NCBI GenBank assembly: GCA_965247175.1
Contig: OZ252006.1
Location: forward strand, 4,898,001-4,962,000
Reading direction: 5' to 3'
DNA length: 64,000 nucleotides
Source of the DNA: JANQMX01 sp965247175
GTDB taxonomy: Bacteria; Pseudomonadota; Alphaproteobacteria; Kiloniellales; DSM-21159
Numbering within the stretch: the first letter of the stretch is position 1; each line of letters opens with the position of its first letter. This document shows positions 1 to 8,428 of the stretch, piece after piece. The notes below the pieces were generated by a model. It ran no database searches, was not told the origin of the DNA, and saw only the letters and a list, made by a program, of their open reading frames with translations. Made by a program: the position numbers and the translations under genes.

Positions 1-669
1 ATCGACCGCGCCGGCATGGTCGGTGCCGACGGTGTCACCCACCAGGGCTCCTATGACATTGCGTATCTTGGTTGCCTGCCCGGCTTCATTCTGATGGCGG
101 CAGCCGACGAGGCGGAGCTTATGCACATGGTGGCGACCCAGGTGGCCATCGACGATCGCCCCTCCGCGCTCCGCTATGCTCGTGGAGAGGGTATCGGCGT
201 CGAGCTGCCGGAGAAGGGCGCGCCGCTGGAGATCGGCAAGGGTCGGGTGCTGCGTGAAGGCACCAAAGTTGCCATCTTCTCGTACGGCTCGCGGCTCGGC
301 GATGCTTTGAAGGCCGCTGAAGAGCTGGGCGCGCGTGGTCTCTCAACCACGGTTGCCGATGCCCGCTTCGCTAAGCCACTTGACCATGACCTCCTGCGTC
401 GGCTGGCCAGCGAGCACGAAGTGCTGATTACCCTTGAAGAAGGGGCCATCGGCGGCTTTGCAAGCCAGTGCTTCGAGCAGCTTGCTCGCGAAGGCCTGCT
501 TGACGGTGGCGCAAAGGTTCGGCCCATGTACCTGCCTGACTTCTTCGTCGATCACGGCAAGCCGGCCGACCAGATCGTCGAGGCAGGCCTGGACTCTCAG
601 CATATCGTGGCAACGGCCCTGCAGGCGCTTGGCTACAACGAGGTGGCGAGTCAGCCAGCCCGCGCCTGA
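1..669 (+). CDS. dxs: 1-deoxy-D-xylulose-5-phosphate synthase, C-terminal part (cut by window edge)
   Basis: This is the C-terminal third of DXS, the thiamine-diphosphate enzyme that condenses pyruvate and glyceraldehyde 3-phosphate in the first step of the MEP isoprenoid pathway. The frame is open from base 1 and reads into DRAGMVGADGVTHQGSYD, the conserved segment of the transketolase pyrimidine-binding domain. After it comes the transketolase C-terminal domain with EEGAIGGFA. The stop overlaps the start of tlyA as ATGA, so the two genes are probably cotranscribed. The N-terminal TPP-binding domain lies outside the window. Family assignment is secure. Confidence 0.95.
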   Translation: MDRAGMVGADGVTHQGSYDIAYLGCLPGFILMAAADEAELMHMVATQVAIDDRPSALRYARGEGIGVELPEKGAPLEIGKGRVLREGTKVAIFSYGSRLGDALKAAEELGARGLSTTVADARFAKPLDHDLLRRLASEHEVLITLEEGAIGGFASQCFEQLAREGLLDGGAKVRPMYLPDFFVDHGKPADQIVEAGLDSQHIVATALQALGYNEVASQPARA

Positions 670-1406
670 TGAGTGGGAGCCGGCGGGCCGACCTGTTGGC
701 GGTCGAGCGTGGCCTGGCTCCGACCCGCAGTCGGGCGCAAGCCATCATACGCATGGGGAAACTACGCTGTGCTGGCCGCGTGATCGGCAAGGCGGGAGAG
801 CTGCTGCCCGGTGATGCCGAGCTCGACTTGGTGGCGCCCGATCATCCTTGGGTCTCGCGCGGCGGTGTGAAGCTAAGCGAGGCGTTGAGCCGCTTCGACC
901 TGTCTCCGAAAGATCGGATCTGCCTGGACATCGGCGCGTCCACCGGTGGTTTCACTGAGGTGCTGCTGGCCGAAGGCGCCGCCCGCGTCTACGCCGTCGA
1001 CGTTGGGCATGATCAACTTGTCTCGGCGCTGCGGATGGACTCCCGTGTCGTATGCCTCGAAGGGCTCAACGCGCGAGAGCTCGACACCGCCAGGGTGCCG
1101 GAACCGGTCGGTGCCATCGTTTGTGACGTCAGCTTCATCTCGGCGCGCAAGGTCCTCGAACCGGCCTTTGCCTTGGCCGCACCCGACTGCTGGCTGCTGG
1201 TTTTGGTCAAGCCGCAGTTCGAGGTCGGCCAAGCGGGCGTCGGCAAGCATGGCGTCGTACGCAGCGACGTGCTTCAGCGCCAGACCTGCGACGAGATGAT
1301 GGCTTGGTTGAGCCAGAGGGGGTGGCGCATTCTTGGCGTTGCTGACAGCCCTTTGCTCGGCCGGCGCGGCAACCGCGAGTATCTGCTGGCGGCGCGCCGT
1401 GGTTGA
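669..1406 (+). CDS. tlyA: TlyA family rRNA 2'-O-methyltransferase / putative hemolysin
   Basis: A 245-residue protein of the TlyA family, in which characterised members methylate ribose 2'-OH groups of 16S/23S rRNA. Residues 1-60 form an S4 RNA-binding domain (RADLLAVERGLAPTRSRAQA). A FtsJ-like Rossmann methyltransferase follows, with the SAM-binding motif DIGASTGGFTEVLL near residues 87-100 and the segment LVKPQFEVG near residue 170. The ATG overlaps the dxs stop, a common alphaproteobacterial arrangement. The target nucleotide cannot be read from sequence. Confidence 0.92.
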   Translation: MSGSRRADLLAVERGLAPTRSRAQAIIRMGKLRCAGRVIGKAGELLPGDAELDLVAPDHPWVSRGGVKLSEALSRFDLSPKDRICLDIGASTGGFTEVLLAEGAARVYAVDVGHDQLVSALRMDSRVVCLEGLNARELDTARVPEPVGAIVCDVSFISARKVLEPAFALAAPDCWLLVLVKPQFEVGQAGVGKHGVVRSDVLQRQTCDEMMAWLSQRGWRILGVADSPLLGRRGNREYLLAARRG

Positions 1407-1421
1407 TAGCTGGGAGGAACC

Positions 1422-1766
1422 ATGCAAAGGCCGCCGCGACAGATCATCAACGCTGCAAAGGACCAATTCCAACCTTACGATCTCGACGGCCCGTTGCAGG
1501 AGGATATCACCTGGCTGCCGCTGAGCTACGACGCCGAGAGCGGCAACGGAACCTACCTGATGCGCATGGAGCCGGGCGCAGTCACGGTTCCCCACGAGCA
1601 TCAAGGGACCGAAGATTTCATGATCCTGGAAGGCGACTTGGTCGAAAGCGATGGTACGCGCCTTGGGCCGGGCGACTGCGTGAGCTATGCCCCTGGCACA
1701 AGGCACAACTCGCGTAGCGAGGCTGGCTGCCTCATACTTGTGTGCGAGTGGGGCAAAGAGATTTGA
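1422..1766 (+). CDS. Cupin-domain protein
   Basis: A 114-residue single-domain cupin starting 7 bases after a GGAGG ribosome binding site. It carries a complete metal-binding set: H58, H60 and E64 in the HxHxxxE motif PHEHQGTEDF, and H95 in the second motif PGTRHNS. The sequence resembles the ChrR-type cupin subgroup, either stand-alone cupins or sensor domains of anti-sigma factors, but no anti-sigma domain is fused here. It lies 15 bp after tlyA and could share its transcript. Substrate or ligand is unknown. Confidence 0.8.
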   Translation: MQRPPRQIINAAKDQFQPYDLDGPLQEDITWLPLSYDAESGNGTYLMRMEPGAVTVPHEHQGTEDFMILEGDLVESDGTRLGPGDCVSYAPGTRHNSRSEAGCLILVCEWGKEI

Positions 1767-1811
1767 TCGTGTAAACTTGGCCGCGACTCCGAGCGGGATG
1801 GCGAAGCTCCG

Positions 1812-1840
1812 TTGTCTGCGGATGACGGCAGCACTATAAC
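1812..1840 (+). promoter_or_regulatory. Predicted sigma-70 type promoter
   Basis: TTGTCT at 1812-1817, then a 17-base spacer, then TATAAC at 1835-1840. It lies 75 bases upstream of the methyltransferase gene at 1915 and would separate that gene from the dxs-tlyA-cupin unit. Based on consensus match only. Confidence 0.4.
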
Positions 1841-1914
1841 GCAGCCACATTTGGGTCGGGGCCGCTTCAGCACGAAAGCGGAACGCGGTAGGAAGAGCGA
1901 GGTCGAGAGCGTCG

Positions 1915-2571
1915 ATGGTCGATTACCAGCGTGCGCGCCACAACATGGTCGAAGGCCAACTCCGGACCAACAAGGTTAACGATCAGCGGATTCTGCAGGC
2001 CTTCGAAAGCCTGCCGCGGGAGCGTTTCGTGCCCGAGGCTGCGCAGGGCCATGCCTATATAGACGAGGACTTGGCGCTGACCGGTCAGCGCTACATGCTT
2101 GAGCCGCTGGTGTTGGCCCGCCTGACACAAGAAGCCTTGGTCGAGCCGAGCGATATCGTCCTCGATGTCGCCTGCGGCAGCGGCTATGCCTGCGCCGTGC
2201 TTGCCAATCTGGCGGCAACGGTGATCGGGCTCGAAAGCGATGCGTCGCTCGTCCAGAAGGGCAGCCGCCTGTTGCGCGATCTAGACATCACAAATGCTGT
2301 TGTTCTCGAAGGGCAGCTCCCGGCAGGCGCGCCGCAGCATGGGCCCTACGATGTCATTCTCATAGAAGGCGCGATTGAAGAGGTTTCGCAGGCTTTGCTT
2401 GATCAGTTAGCTGATGGCGGCCGCATGGCGACGGTTGTGGTCGGCGAGGATGGTGTCGGGCGCGGCACGCTTTTCCTGCGCGACGGCGAGGTGGTTTCCC
2501 ACCGCAGCCTCTTCGATGCGTCGGTGCGCCCACTTGCCGGCTTCGCCCGCCCGCCCAGCTTTGTCTTTTGA
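1915..2571 (+). CDS. Protein-L-isoaspartate O-methyltransferase homologue (divergent)
   Basis: A 218-residue class I SAM-dependent methyltransferase of the PCMT family. The N-terminal helix region (VEGQLRTNKVNDQRILQAFESLPRERFVP) matches PCMT, and the SAM motif VLDVACGSGYACAVL sits near residues 82-96. Where true PIMTs have the active-site segment GQTISQP, this protein reads TGQRYMLEP, so repair activity on isoaspartate is doubtful. It precedes the tolC-like gene, a common alphaproteobacterial pairing. A second, canonical pcm is at 47103, which supports a separate role for this copy. Confidence 0.82.
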   Translation: MVDYQRARHNMVEGQLRTNKVNDQRILQAFESLPRERFVPEAAQGHAYIDEDLALTGQRYMLEPLVLARLTQEALVEPSDIVLDVACGSGYACAVLANLAATVIGLESDASLVQKGSRLLRDLDITNAVVLEGQLPAGAPQHGPYDVILIEGAIEEVSQALLDQLADGGRMATVVVGEDGVGRGTLFLRDGEVVSHRSLFDASVRPLAGFARPPSFVF

Positions 2572-2744
2572 GGTGAGGCAAGTCTTACGTCACAGGCGCA
2601 AGTAAGTGGCGGCCTCGTGACATTGTCCCTTGGAAGAAGGTGTTAATCTGCCTTTTACCGGGGGACGTAATTGTGGTTAAAGGACGGAGTGATTCGGGTC
2701 TTATTGCTTCGTCGCAGAGTGGGGAAGCGTCTCGAGGATAAGCA

Positions 2745-4118
2745 ATGCGTTTCGTGTGCCGGGTTCTGAATGCAGGCGTTATAGCGACCGCTGTGGCGGC
2801 AGCTCCATCGGTCGCCTTGGCGGAAAGCCTCGAAGAGGCACTTGCGACAGCCTATCTCACCAGCCCTACCTTGGCTGCTGCTCAAGCGTCGCTGCGTGCT
2901 GTGAACGAGGGTGTGCCTCAGGCTCTGTCCGATTGGCGGCCAACGGTCACCTTAGGCGGCAGCGTCGGTGTAGACCGGCAGAACTCTCGTACCGGTGAAG
3001 GTAGTTTCGAGACCTTGAACCCCAATGAGCTCGATTTGACGGTAACGCAGTCGCTCTATCGTGGCGGTCGTACCGAGGCGGCGACTCGTCAAGCCGAGGC
3101 TGAAGTCCAGGCGGAGCGCGCGATAGTTGCCGACGCGGAGCAGCAGCTGCTGCTCGACGGGGTTCAGGCTTACATGAACGTCTGGCGCGATGAAGCCATC
3201 CTGCGCCTCAACATCAACAACGAGCAGGTTCTGGCTCGCCAGCTGGAGGCAAGCCGCGATCGCTTCGAGGTCGGTGAGATCACGCGTACTGACGTTGCGC
3301 AGTCGGAGGCGCGGCTATCCGGCGCTACCTCTGATCGGATCGAGGCGGAAGGCGACGTCAAGACGAGCCGTGCGACCTATGAGGAAATCATTGGCCGCCC
3401 CCCGGGCACGCTCGATGCGCCCGAGAGCGTTGTCGGATTGCCGCCGACGCTAGAGCAAGCCATCACCGTTGCGGTGCAAAACAACCCGAACGTGGTTTCC
3501 AATCAGTTCTTGGAGGTCGCGGCCCGTGAGGCGGTACGGGAGGCGATCGGCGAGCTGCTGCCCGAGCTTTCCTTGGAGGGACAGGTTCGGCGCACAGAGA
3601 ACGTCGGCTCGACCCGGCAGCGCACGGAAAGCGCGAGCGTCTTTGCGGAGCTCAGAGTGCCTCTTTATCAGGCCGGTTTCGTCTCCAGCCAGATCCGTGA
3701 GACCAAGCAACTGGCGAGCGAGCGGCGCCTGCTGCTTGAGGAAGCGCGCCGCGACTCAGAGCAGTTCGCCATCCAGACGTGGGAGGCGCTGGTCTCGTCA
3801 CGGGCACAGATCGATTCCTTCACGGCACAGGTCGAGGCGAACGAAATCGCCTTGGAAGGTGTCCGGCAAGAGAACGCGGTCGGGTCGCGGACGACTTTGG
3901 ACGTTCTGGACGCCGAACAGGAGCTTCTCGACTCGGAGATCGACTTGGTGACCGCACGGCGGGATGAGGTCGTGGCAGCCTATGCTTTGCTCGCCGCCAT
4001 CGGCCGCTTGCGGGCGCGGGACATCGGCTTGCCCGTCGAGTACTACGATGAGGAGCGCGACTACCTCGAGGTCCGCGACCTTTGGTACGGTTGGGATATT
4101 CCTGCAGACGATCAGTGA
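2745..4118 (+). CDS. tolC: TolC family outer membrane efflux protein
   Basis: A 457-residue outer membrane channel protein for type I secretion and drug efflux. A signal peptide is visible at residues 1-26 (hydrophobic core followed by VALAES). The mature protein starts with SLEEALATAYLTSPTLAAA, the first OEP helix signature, and contains two OEP repeats with long alpha-helical stretches and Q/A/E-rich coiled coils. The repeat containing SLYRGGRTEAATRQAEAEV, and its partner PLYQAGFVSSQIRETKQLA, are the paired beta-strand/helix transitions of TolC. No inner-membrane or adaptor partner is adjacent, so it is probably a shared exit duct. Confidence 0.93.
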   Translation: MRFVCRVLNAGVIATAVAAAPSVALAESLEEALATAYLTSPTLAAAQASLRAVNEGVPQALSDWRPTVTLGGSVGVDRQNSRTGEGSFETLNPNELDLTVTQSLYRGGRTEAATRQAEAEVQAERAIVADAEQQLLLDGVQAYMNVWRDEAILRLNINNEQVLARQLEASRDRFEVGEITRTDVAQSEARLSGATSDRIEAEGDVKTSRATYEEIIGRPPGTLDAPESVVGLPPTLEQAITVAVQNNPNVVSNQFLEVAAREAVREAIGELLPELSLEGQVRRTENVGSTRQRTESASVFAELRVPLYQAGFVSSQIRETKQLASERRLLLEEARRDSEQFAIQTWEALVSSRAQIDSFTAQVEANEIALEGVRQENAVGSRTTLDVLDAEQELLDSEIDLVTARRDEVVAAYALLAAIGRLRARDIGLPVEYYDEERDYLEVRDLWYGWDIPADDQ

Positions 4119-4148
4119 CCAACTGATCGATCTTACGACCACTGCAGC

Positions 4149-4169
4149 AAAGGACCGTCACGGTCCTTT
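4149..4169 (+). terminator. Hairpin after tolC
   Basis: Perfect 9-bp stem AAAGGACCG / CGGTCCTTT around a 3-base loop, 31 bases after the tolC stop. The downstream T-run is weak (stem ends in TTT), so termination efficiency is uncertain. Confidence 0.5.
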
Positions 4170-4254
4170 CGGTTGACTCTCTGGCCGGCTATACTGCACC
4201 AATTCGAACGGTAATCGATGCCCGCTTCCTGGGGCGCAGAGTGTTGGGTCTCCG

Positions 4255-5067
4255 ATGAGCACGAGTGAAAGCGAGAAAGAACCCTCGATGGAGGAGATTC
4301 TGGCGTCAATTCGCCGGATCATCTCCGAGGATGAGATGCCTGACGCCCGCAAAGACAGCGATGACGCCGACGACACACAGGCAGAAGGCGAAGCTGACGT
4401 ATTGGTCTTGACGGAAGTGATCGACCAGAAACGCGAAGAAGCAGAGCAGGCGGCCGAGAGCTTTGAGCAGGAGCCTGAGGCCGGCGCGGAACCTGAGCTT
4501 GAAGCCGAGCAGGAGCCCGAAGCCGAGCCAGAGCCAGAGCCAGAGACCACATCGGATGTGGAGCCTGAAGCCGAGCAAGACTTCGAGCCGGAGCCTGAGG
4601 TCATGCAAGAGTTCGAGCCCGAGAGCGAGCCTGCGCCTGAACCTGAAATGGAGCCGACGCAGGAAGAGGATAGCATGACGGATACCTCAGAAGACCCGGA
4701 AGAGGTCGGTCAGGAGGAGGCCGCCCAAGACACGATTATCGATCTTGTCGATGACATCGACGAGAGCAGTGAGGAACAGATAGAAGAGCCCGCCGCCATG
4801 CCCGAAACCATCGATGAGTCCTTGGTGTCAGCAGCGACGACGGCCGCGGCCGTTGCAGCCCTGACTGAGGTGCCACGCGCCGTCGCCAACACCCGTCCGC
4901 TTGGTCAGGAGACCATTATTGGCGGCCAGAAGACCTTGGAGGCGGTCGTCCGTGATGCCATGGCGCCGCATCTGAGTGCTTGGCTGGACGAGAATCTGCC
5001 CTCGCTGGTCGAGCGCGTGGTGCAGGAGGAAGTCCGCCGTATGGTTCGCCGCGCCGAGGATAACTGA
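4255..5067 (+). CDS. popZ: PopZ family polar organizing protein (DUF2497)
   Basis: A 270-residue protein with the bipartite PopZ layout. The conserved N-terminal helix is EPSMEEILASIRRIISEDE (about residues 9-27). A long acidic, proline-rich linker (residues 60-160) follows, built of irregular EPE/EPEAE units. The conserved C-terminal DUF2497 oligomerisation helices (about residues 215-270) include LEAVVRDAMAPHLSAWLDE and VQEEVRRMVRRAE. In Caulobacter PopZ forms a polar hub that anchors the ParB-bound centromere. It lies between tolC and valS, a conserved alphaproteobacterial order. The linker is more acidic and repetitive than flanking genes. Confidence 0.88.
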   Translation: MSTSESEKEPSMEEILASIRRIISEDEMPDARKDSDDADDTQAEGEADVLVLTEVIDQKREEAEQAAESFEQEPEAGAEPELEAEQEPEAEPEPEPETTSDVEPEAEQDFEPEPEVMQEFEPESEPAPEPEMEPTQEEDSMTDTSEDPEEVGQEEAAQDTIIDLVDDIDESSEEQIEEPAAMPETIDESLVSAATTAAAVAALTEVPRAVANTRPLGQETIIGGQKTLEAVVRDAMAPHLSAWLDENLPSLVERVVQEEVRRMVRRAEDN

Positions 5068-5152
5068 CGCCGCGTCCTATTCTCTGGGGCCGGCCCCGAG
5101 ACCGGCCGGCGGCCCGCCTTACCTTTATCTTATTTGAGAGGCCGTTCCGGCC

Positions 5153-7822
5153 ATGAGCGAGCTGGACAAGACGTACCACCCAAAAGAGGTGGAAGAGCGC
5201 TACTACGCTTTCTGGGAAGAAAGCGGTGCCTTCGCCTGCGACCCGCAATCCAATGCGCGCCCTTACGTGATTATGATGCCGCCGCCCAACGTCACGGGCA
5301 GCCTGCACATGGGCCACGCGCTGACCTTCACCATCCAGGACGTGCTGATCCGCTGGCACCGCATGGCCGGGCAGGATGCCCTCTGGCAGCCGGGCATGGA
5401 CCATGCCGGAATCGCCACCCAGATGGTGGTCGAACGCCAGTTGGCCGAGCAGAAGCTGCATCGCCGCGACATGGGCCGCGAGGCCTTCGTAGAGCGGGTT
5501 TGGCAGTGGAAAGAAGAGTCAGGTGGCACCATCACGCGCCAGTTGCGCCGTCTCGGTGCCTCCGCGGACTGGGCGCGCGAGCGCTTCACCATGGACGAGG
5601 GCTTGTCGCAAGCCGTCCGCAAGGTCTTCGTGCAGCTTCACAAGGAAGGTTTGATTTACCGCGACAAGCGGCTGGTCAACTGGGATCCCAAGCTGCACAC
5701 GGCGATATCCGACCTCGAGGTGCAGCAGAAGGAGATCAAGGGCAAGCTTTGGCACTTCCGCTATCCCATCGAAGGCGAGGAGGGACGCTACATCGTGGTC
5801 GCAACGACGCGGCCCGAGACCATGCTGGGCGACACCGCAGTCGCCGTGCATCCGGATGACGAGCGCTATCAGGATCTGATTGGCCGCCATTGCGTCTTGC
5901 CGCTGGTCGGGCGGCGCATGCCGATTGTTGCTGATCTTCATGCCGACCCGGAGGCCGGCAGCGGTGCGGTGAAAATCACTCCGGCACACGACTTCAACGA
6001 CTTCGAGGTCGGCCGCCGCCACGATCTCACCTTCATCAACATCTTCGACGAGAACGCCTGCCTCAACGATGAGGTGCCGGCGGCCTACCGCGGGATGGAT
6101 CGCTTTGCGGCGCGCGAAAAGGTCGTGGCTGACCTGGAGGCGCTGGGGCTGCTCGACCACGTGGAAGATCACGCCCACAGCGTGCCTCACGGTGACCGCT
6201 CCGGCGTGGTGATCGAACCTTGGCTGACCGACCAGTGGTACTGCGATGCCAAGACCCTGGCCGAGCCCTGCATCAAGGCGGTGGAGGACGGTCGCACCCG
6301 CTTCGTGCCCAAGCAGTGGGAGAACACCTACTTCGAGTGGATGCGCAACATCCAGCCCTGGTGCATCTCGCGTCAGCTCTGGTGGGGCCATCAGATCCCG
6401 GCTTGGTATGGACCTGACGGGCAGGTCTTCGTCGAGGAGACGGAAGAGGAAGCGCTGAAGTCCGCTGAGGCGCACTACGGTAAGCCGACGACTTTGGAGC
6501 GCGACGGCGACGTACTGGACACCTGGTTCTCTTCGGCGCTTTGGCCTTTCTCCACCTTGGGCTGGCCGTCCAAGGACGAAGCCGTGCAGCACGACCTGGA
6601 GCGCTACTATCCCGGCTCTGTGCTGGTCACCGGCTTTGACATCATCTTCTTCTGGGTCGCTCGGATGATGATGATGGGCATGCACTTCATGGGCGATGTG
6701 CCCTTCCGCGATGTCTACATCCACGCCCTCGTGCGCGACCAGCACGGGCAGAAGATGTCCAAGTCCAAGGGCAACATTATCGATCCACTCGAGTTGATCG
6801 ACAGCTACGGAAGCGACGCCCTGCGGTTCACTCTCGCATCGCTCGCGGTGCCGGGGCGCGACATCAAGCTGTCGGCCGACCGCGTGGAGGGCTATCGCAA
6901 CTTCACCACCAAGCTGTGGAACGCGGCGCGTTTCTGCCTGATGAACGAGGCCAAGGTGGACGAGTCGCTGGCGCCCGATGCGCTGCAGCAGACTTTGAAT
7001 CGTTGGCTCGTCGGCAAGGTGATCGCCCTGCGCAAGAGCCTGGATGCGTCTATCGCCGCCTATCGTCTCAATGATGCGGCGTCGCAGCTCTATCACTTCA
7101 CCTGGGCCGAGTTCTGTGACTGGTACATCGAGCTCGCCAAGCCCATTCTGACGGGGCCGGACGAGGCAGCGGCTGACGAGGTGCGGCGGACCATGGGCTG
7201 GGCGCTCAACCACCTGCTGCGCCTATTGCACCCCTTCATGCCCTTCGTGACCTCGGCCTTGTGGGAGCACTTTCGCGGTGCCAACGCACCCGAGCTGATC
7301 TCTGCCGAGCTGCCCGACTTCGATGAGACGATCGTCGATCGGGAGGCCGCCGAGGAGATCGACTGGGTTATCCGCCTGATCAGCGAAGTGCGAGCCGTGC
7401 GGTCCGAGACGAACGTGCCGCCTGGCGCCATTGTGCCGCTGGCGGTCCGCGATGCGGATGCCGCGAGTCTCAAGCGCCTAGACACCCACGCGGCCCTGAT
7501 TTCCCGCCTCGCACGGATCAAACGTCAGGGCGATGGCGGCGACGGCAGTGCGGCCGGAACGCTGCAAATTCTGCTGGGCGATGCCACCTTCCTGCTGCCC
7601 CTGGCCGAGATCATTGACGTTTCGGCGGAGCGTGGCCGGCTGGAACGTGAGCTCGAGAAAGCGCGCCAGGAGCTCAACAAGATCGACCGCAAGCTTGGCA
7701 ATGAGCAGTTCATCGCTAAGGCTCCGGTGGAGGTGGTCGAGGAAAATCGCGAGCGACGCGAGGAGGCGGCGCTCATGGTGGGTAAGCTGGAGGCGGCGGT
7801 CACCCGATTGGCGGCGGCCTGA
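5153..7822 (+). CDS. valS: Valyl-tRNA synthetase
   Basis: An 889-residue class Ia aminoacyl-tRNA synthetase charging tRNA-Val. The HIGH motif appears as NVTGSLHMGHAL near residues 45-56 and the KMSKS motif as GQKMSKSKGN near residue 535. Between them is the CP1 editing domain (TTRPETMLGDTAVAVHP), which hydrolyses misacylated Thr-tRNA. The C-terminal anticodon domain ends in a coiled-coil arm (about 820-889, RGRLERELEKARQELNKIDR) typical of ValRS. Length and motif spacing are normal. Confidence 0.98.
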   Translation: MSELDKTYHPKEVEERYYAFWEESGAFACDPQSNARPYVIMMPPPNVTGSLHMGHALTFTIQDVLIRWHRMAGQDALWQPGMDHAGIATQMVVERQLAEQKLHRRDMGREAFVERVWQWKEESGGTITRQLRRLGASADWARERFTMDEGLSQAVRKVFVQLHKEGLIYRDKRLVNWDPKLHTAISDLEVQQKEIKGKLWHFRYPIEGEEGRYIVVATTRPETMLGDTAVAVHPDDERYQDLIGRHCVLPLVGRRMPIVADLHADPEAGSGAVKITPAHDFNDFEVGRRHDLTFINIFDENACLNDEVPAAYRGMDRFAAREKVVADLEALGLLDHVEDHAHSVPHGDRSGVVIEPWLTDQWYCDAKTLAEPCIKAVEDGRTRFVPKQWENTYFEWMRNIQPWCISRQLWWGHQIPAWYGPDGQVFVEETEEEALKSAEAHYGKPTTLERDGDVLDTWFSSALWPFSTLGWPSKDEAVQHDLERYYPGSVLVTGFDIIFFWVARMMMMGMHFMGDVPFRDVYIHALVRDQHGQKMSKSKGNIIDPLELIDSYGSDALRFTLASLAVPGRDIKLSADRVEGYRNFTTKLWNAARFCLMNEAKVDESLAPDALQQTLNRWLVGKVIALRKSLDASIAAYRLNDAASQLYHFTWAEFCDWYIELAKPILTGPDEAAADEVRRTMGWALNHLLRLLHPFMPFVTSALWEHFRGANAPELISAELPDFDETIVDREAAEEIDWVIRLISEVRAVRSETNVPPGAIVPLAVRDADAASLKRLDTHAALISRLARIKRQGDGGDGSAAGTLQILLGDATFLLPLAEIIDVSAERGRLERELEKARQELNKIDRKLGNEQFIAKAPVEVVEENRERREEAALMVGKLEAAVTRLAAA

Positions 7823-7869
7823 AACAGAGCAGTTGTCCGAGAGCTGTATAGGCAAGAGGAGAGCGGGCT

Positions 7870-8406
7870 ATGAGCGCAGTCGTCGAAGAAATCGAAGAGA
7901 TCTTTAAGAAGCATGGGCAGGAGCACTATGGCGAAGGCGTCTCGCAGATCGAGCACGCCTTGCAATGTGCCTATGAAGCCAAGGCGGCTGGTGCATCGCA
8001 GTCGCTGATTGCGGCTGCTCTGCTGCATGACATTGGGCACCTGATCGAACTGGAAAAGGACGACGAGTTCGGCGTGCACCGCCACAACCGCTCCGGTGCT
8101 GCGTATCTGGCCCGGCATTTCGGACCCGAGGTGACAGAGCCCGTGCGCCTCCATGTCGATGCCAAGCGGTATCTCTGCGCCGTCGAGGGCGACTACTTCG
8201 ACTGTCTTTCGCAAGCCTCTGTCCATTCCCTCGAAAAGCAGGGCGGCCCTATGAGCGAGGACGAGGTCGCGACCTTTCGTGAGCAACCGGGCTGGGAAGA
8301 TGCCGTGGCGCTCCGCCGATGGGACGATCTGGGAAAGGTGATCGGCCGCGAGGTGCCCAACTTTGCAGCCTATCGCGGTCTGCTCTCCGGCCTCGTTGCG
8401 GCCTGA
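7870..8406 (+). CDS. HD-domain mixed-valent diiron oxygenase of the PhnZ/TmpB type
   Basis: A 178-residue single-domain HD protein resembling PhnZ, which cleaves the C-P bond of hydroxylated aminoethylphosphonate, and TmpB, its trimethylammonio counterpart. All expected iron ligands are present: H29 (QIEHALQ), H53-D54 (LLHDIGH), H72, H95 (LHVDAKRYL) and D152 (RWDDLGK). Y20 and E22 fit the PhnZ lid residues, with one residue fewer between Tyr and His. The LSxAS and QGGPMS segments also match. No PhnY/TmpA-type 2-oxoglutarate hydroxylase or phosphonate transporter is nearby. It begins an apparent three-gene operon with the lyase at 8429 and the decarboxylase at 10006. The substrate is unknown. 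Confidence 0.78.
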   Translation: MSAVVEEIEEIFKKHGQEHYGEGVSQIEHALQCAYEAKAAGASQSLIAAALLHDIGHLIELEKDDEFGVHRHNRSGAAYLARHFGPEVTEPVRLHVDAKRYLCAVEGDYFDCLSQASVHSLEKQGGPMSEDEVATFREQPGWEDAVALRRWDDLGKVIGREVPNFAAYRGLLSGLVAA

Positions 8407-8428
8407 CCGGACCCTTCTGAGCGGTGCC

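Noticed and set aside
4173..4195. TTGACT ... TATACT upstream of popZ as a promoter
   Set aside because: Both boxes look good but the spacer is only 11 bases, too short for sigma-70; TATACT alone may still be a -10 element.
4430..4665. Repetitive DNA as a possible CRISPR or VNTR array
   Set aside because: It is the Glu/Pro linker of popZ, with no regular repeat-spacer structure.
5519..7213. 564-codon open frame antisense to valS
   Set aside because: It mirrors a fully conserved valS coding frame, its protein resembles nothing and is His/Arg/Val-biased as expected of the reverse frame of high-GC coding DNA.
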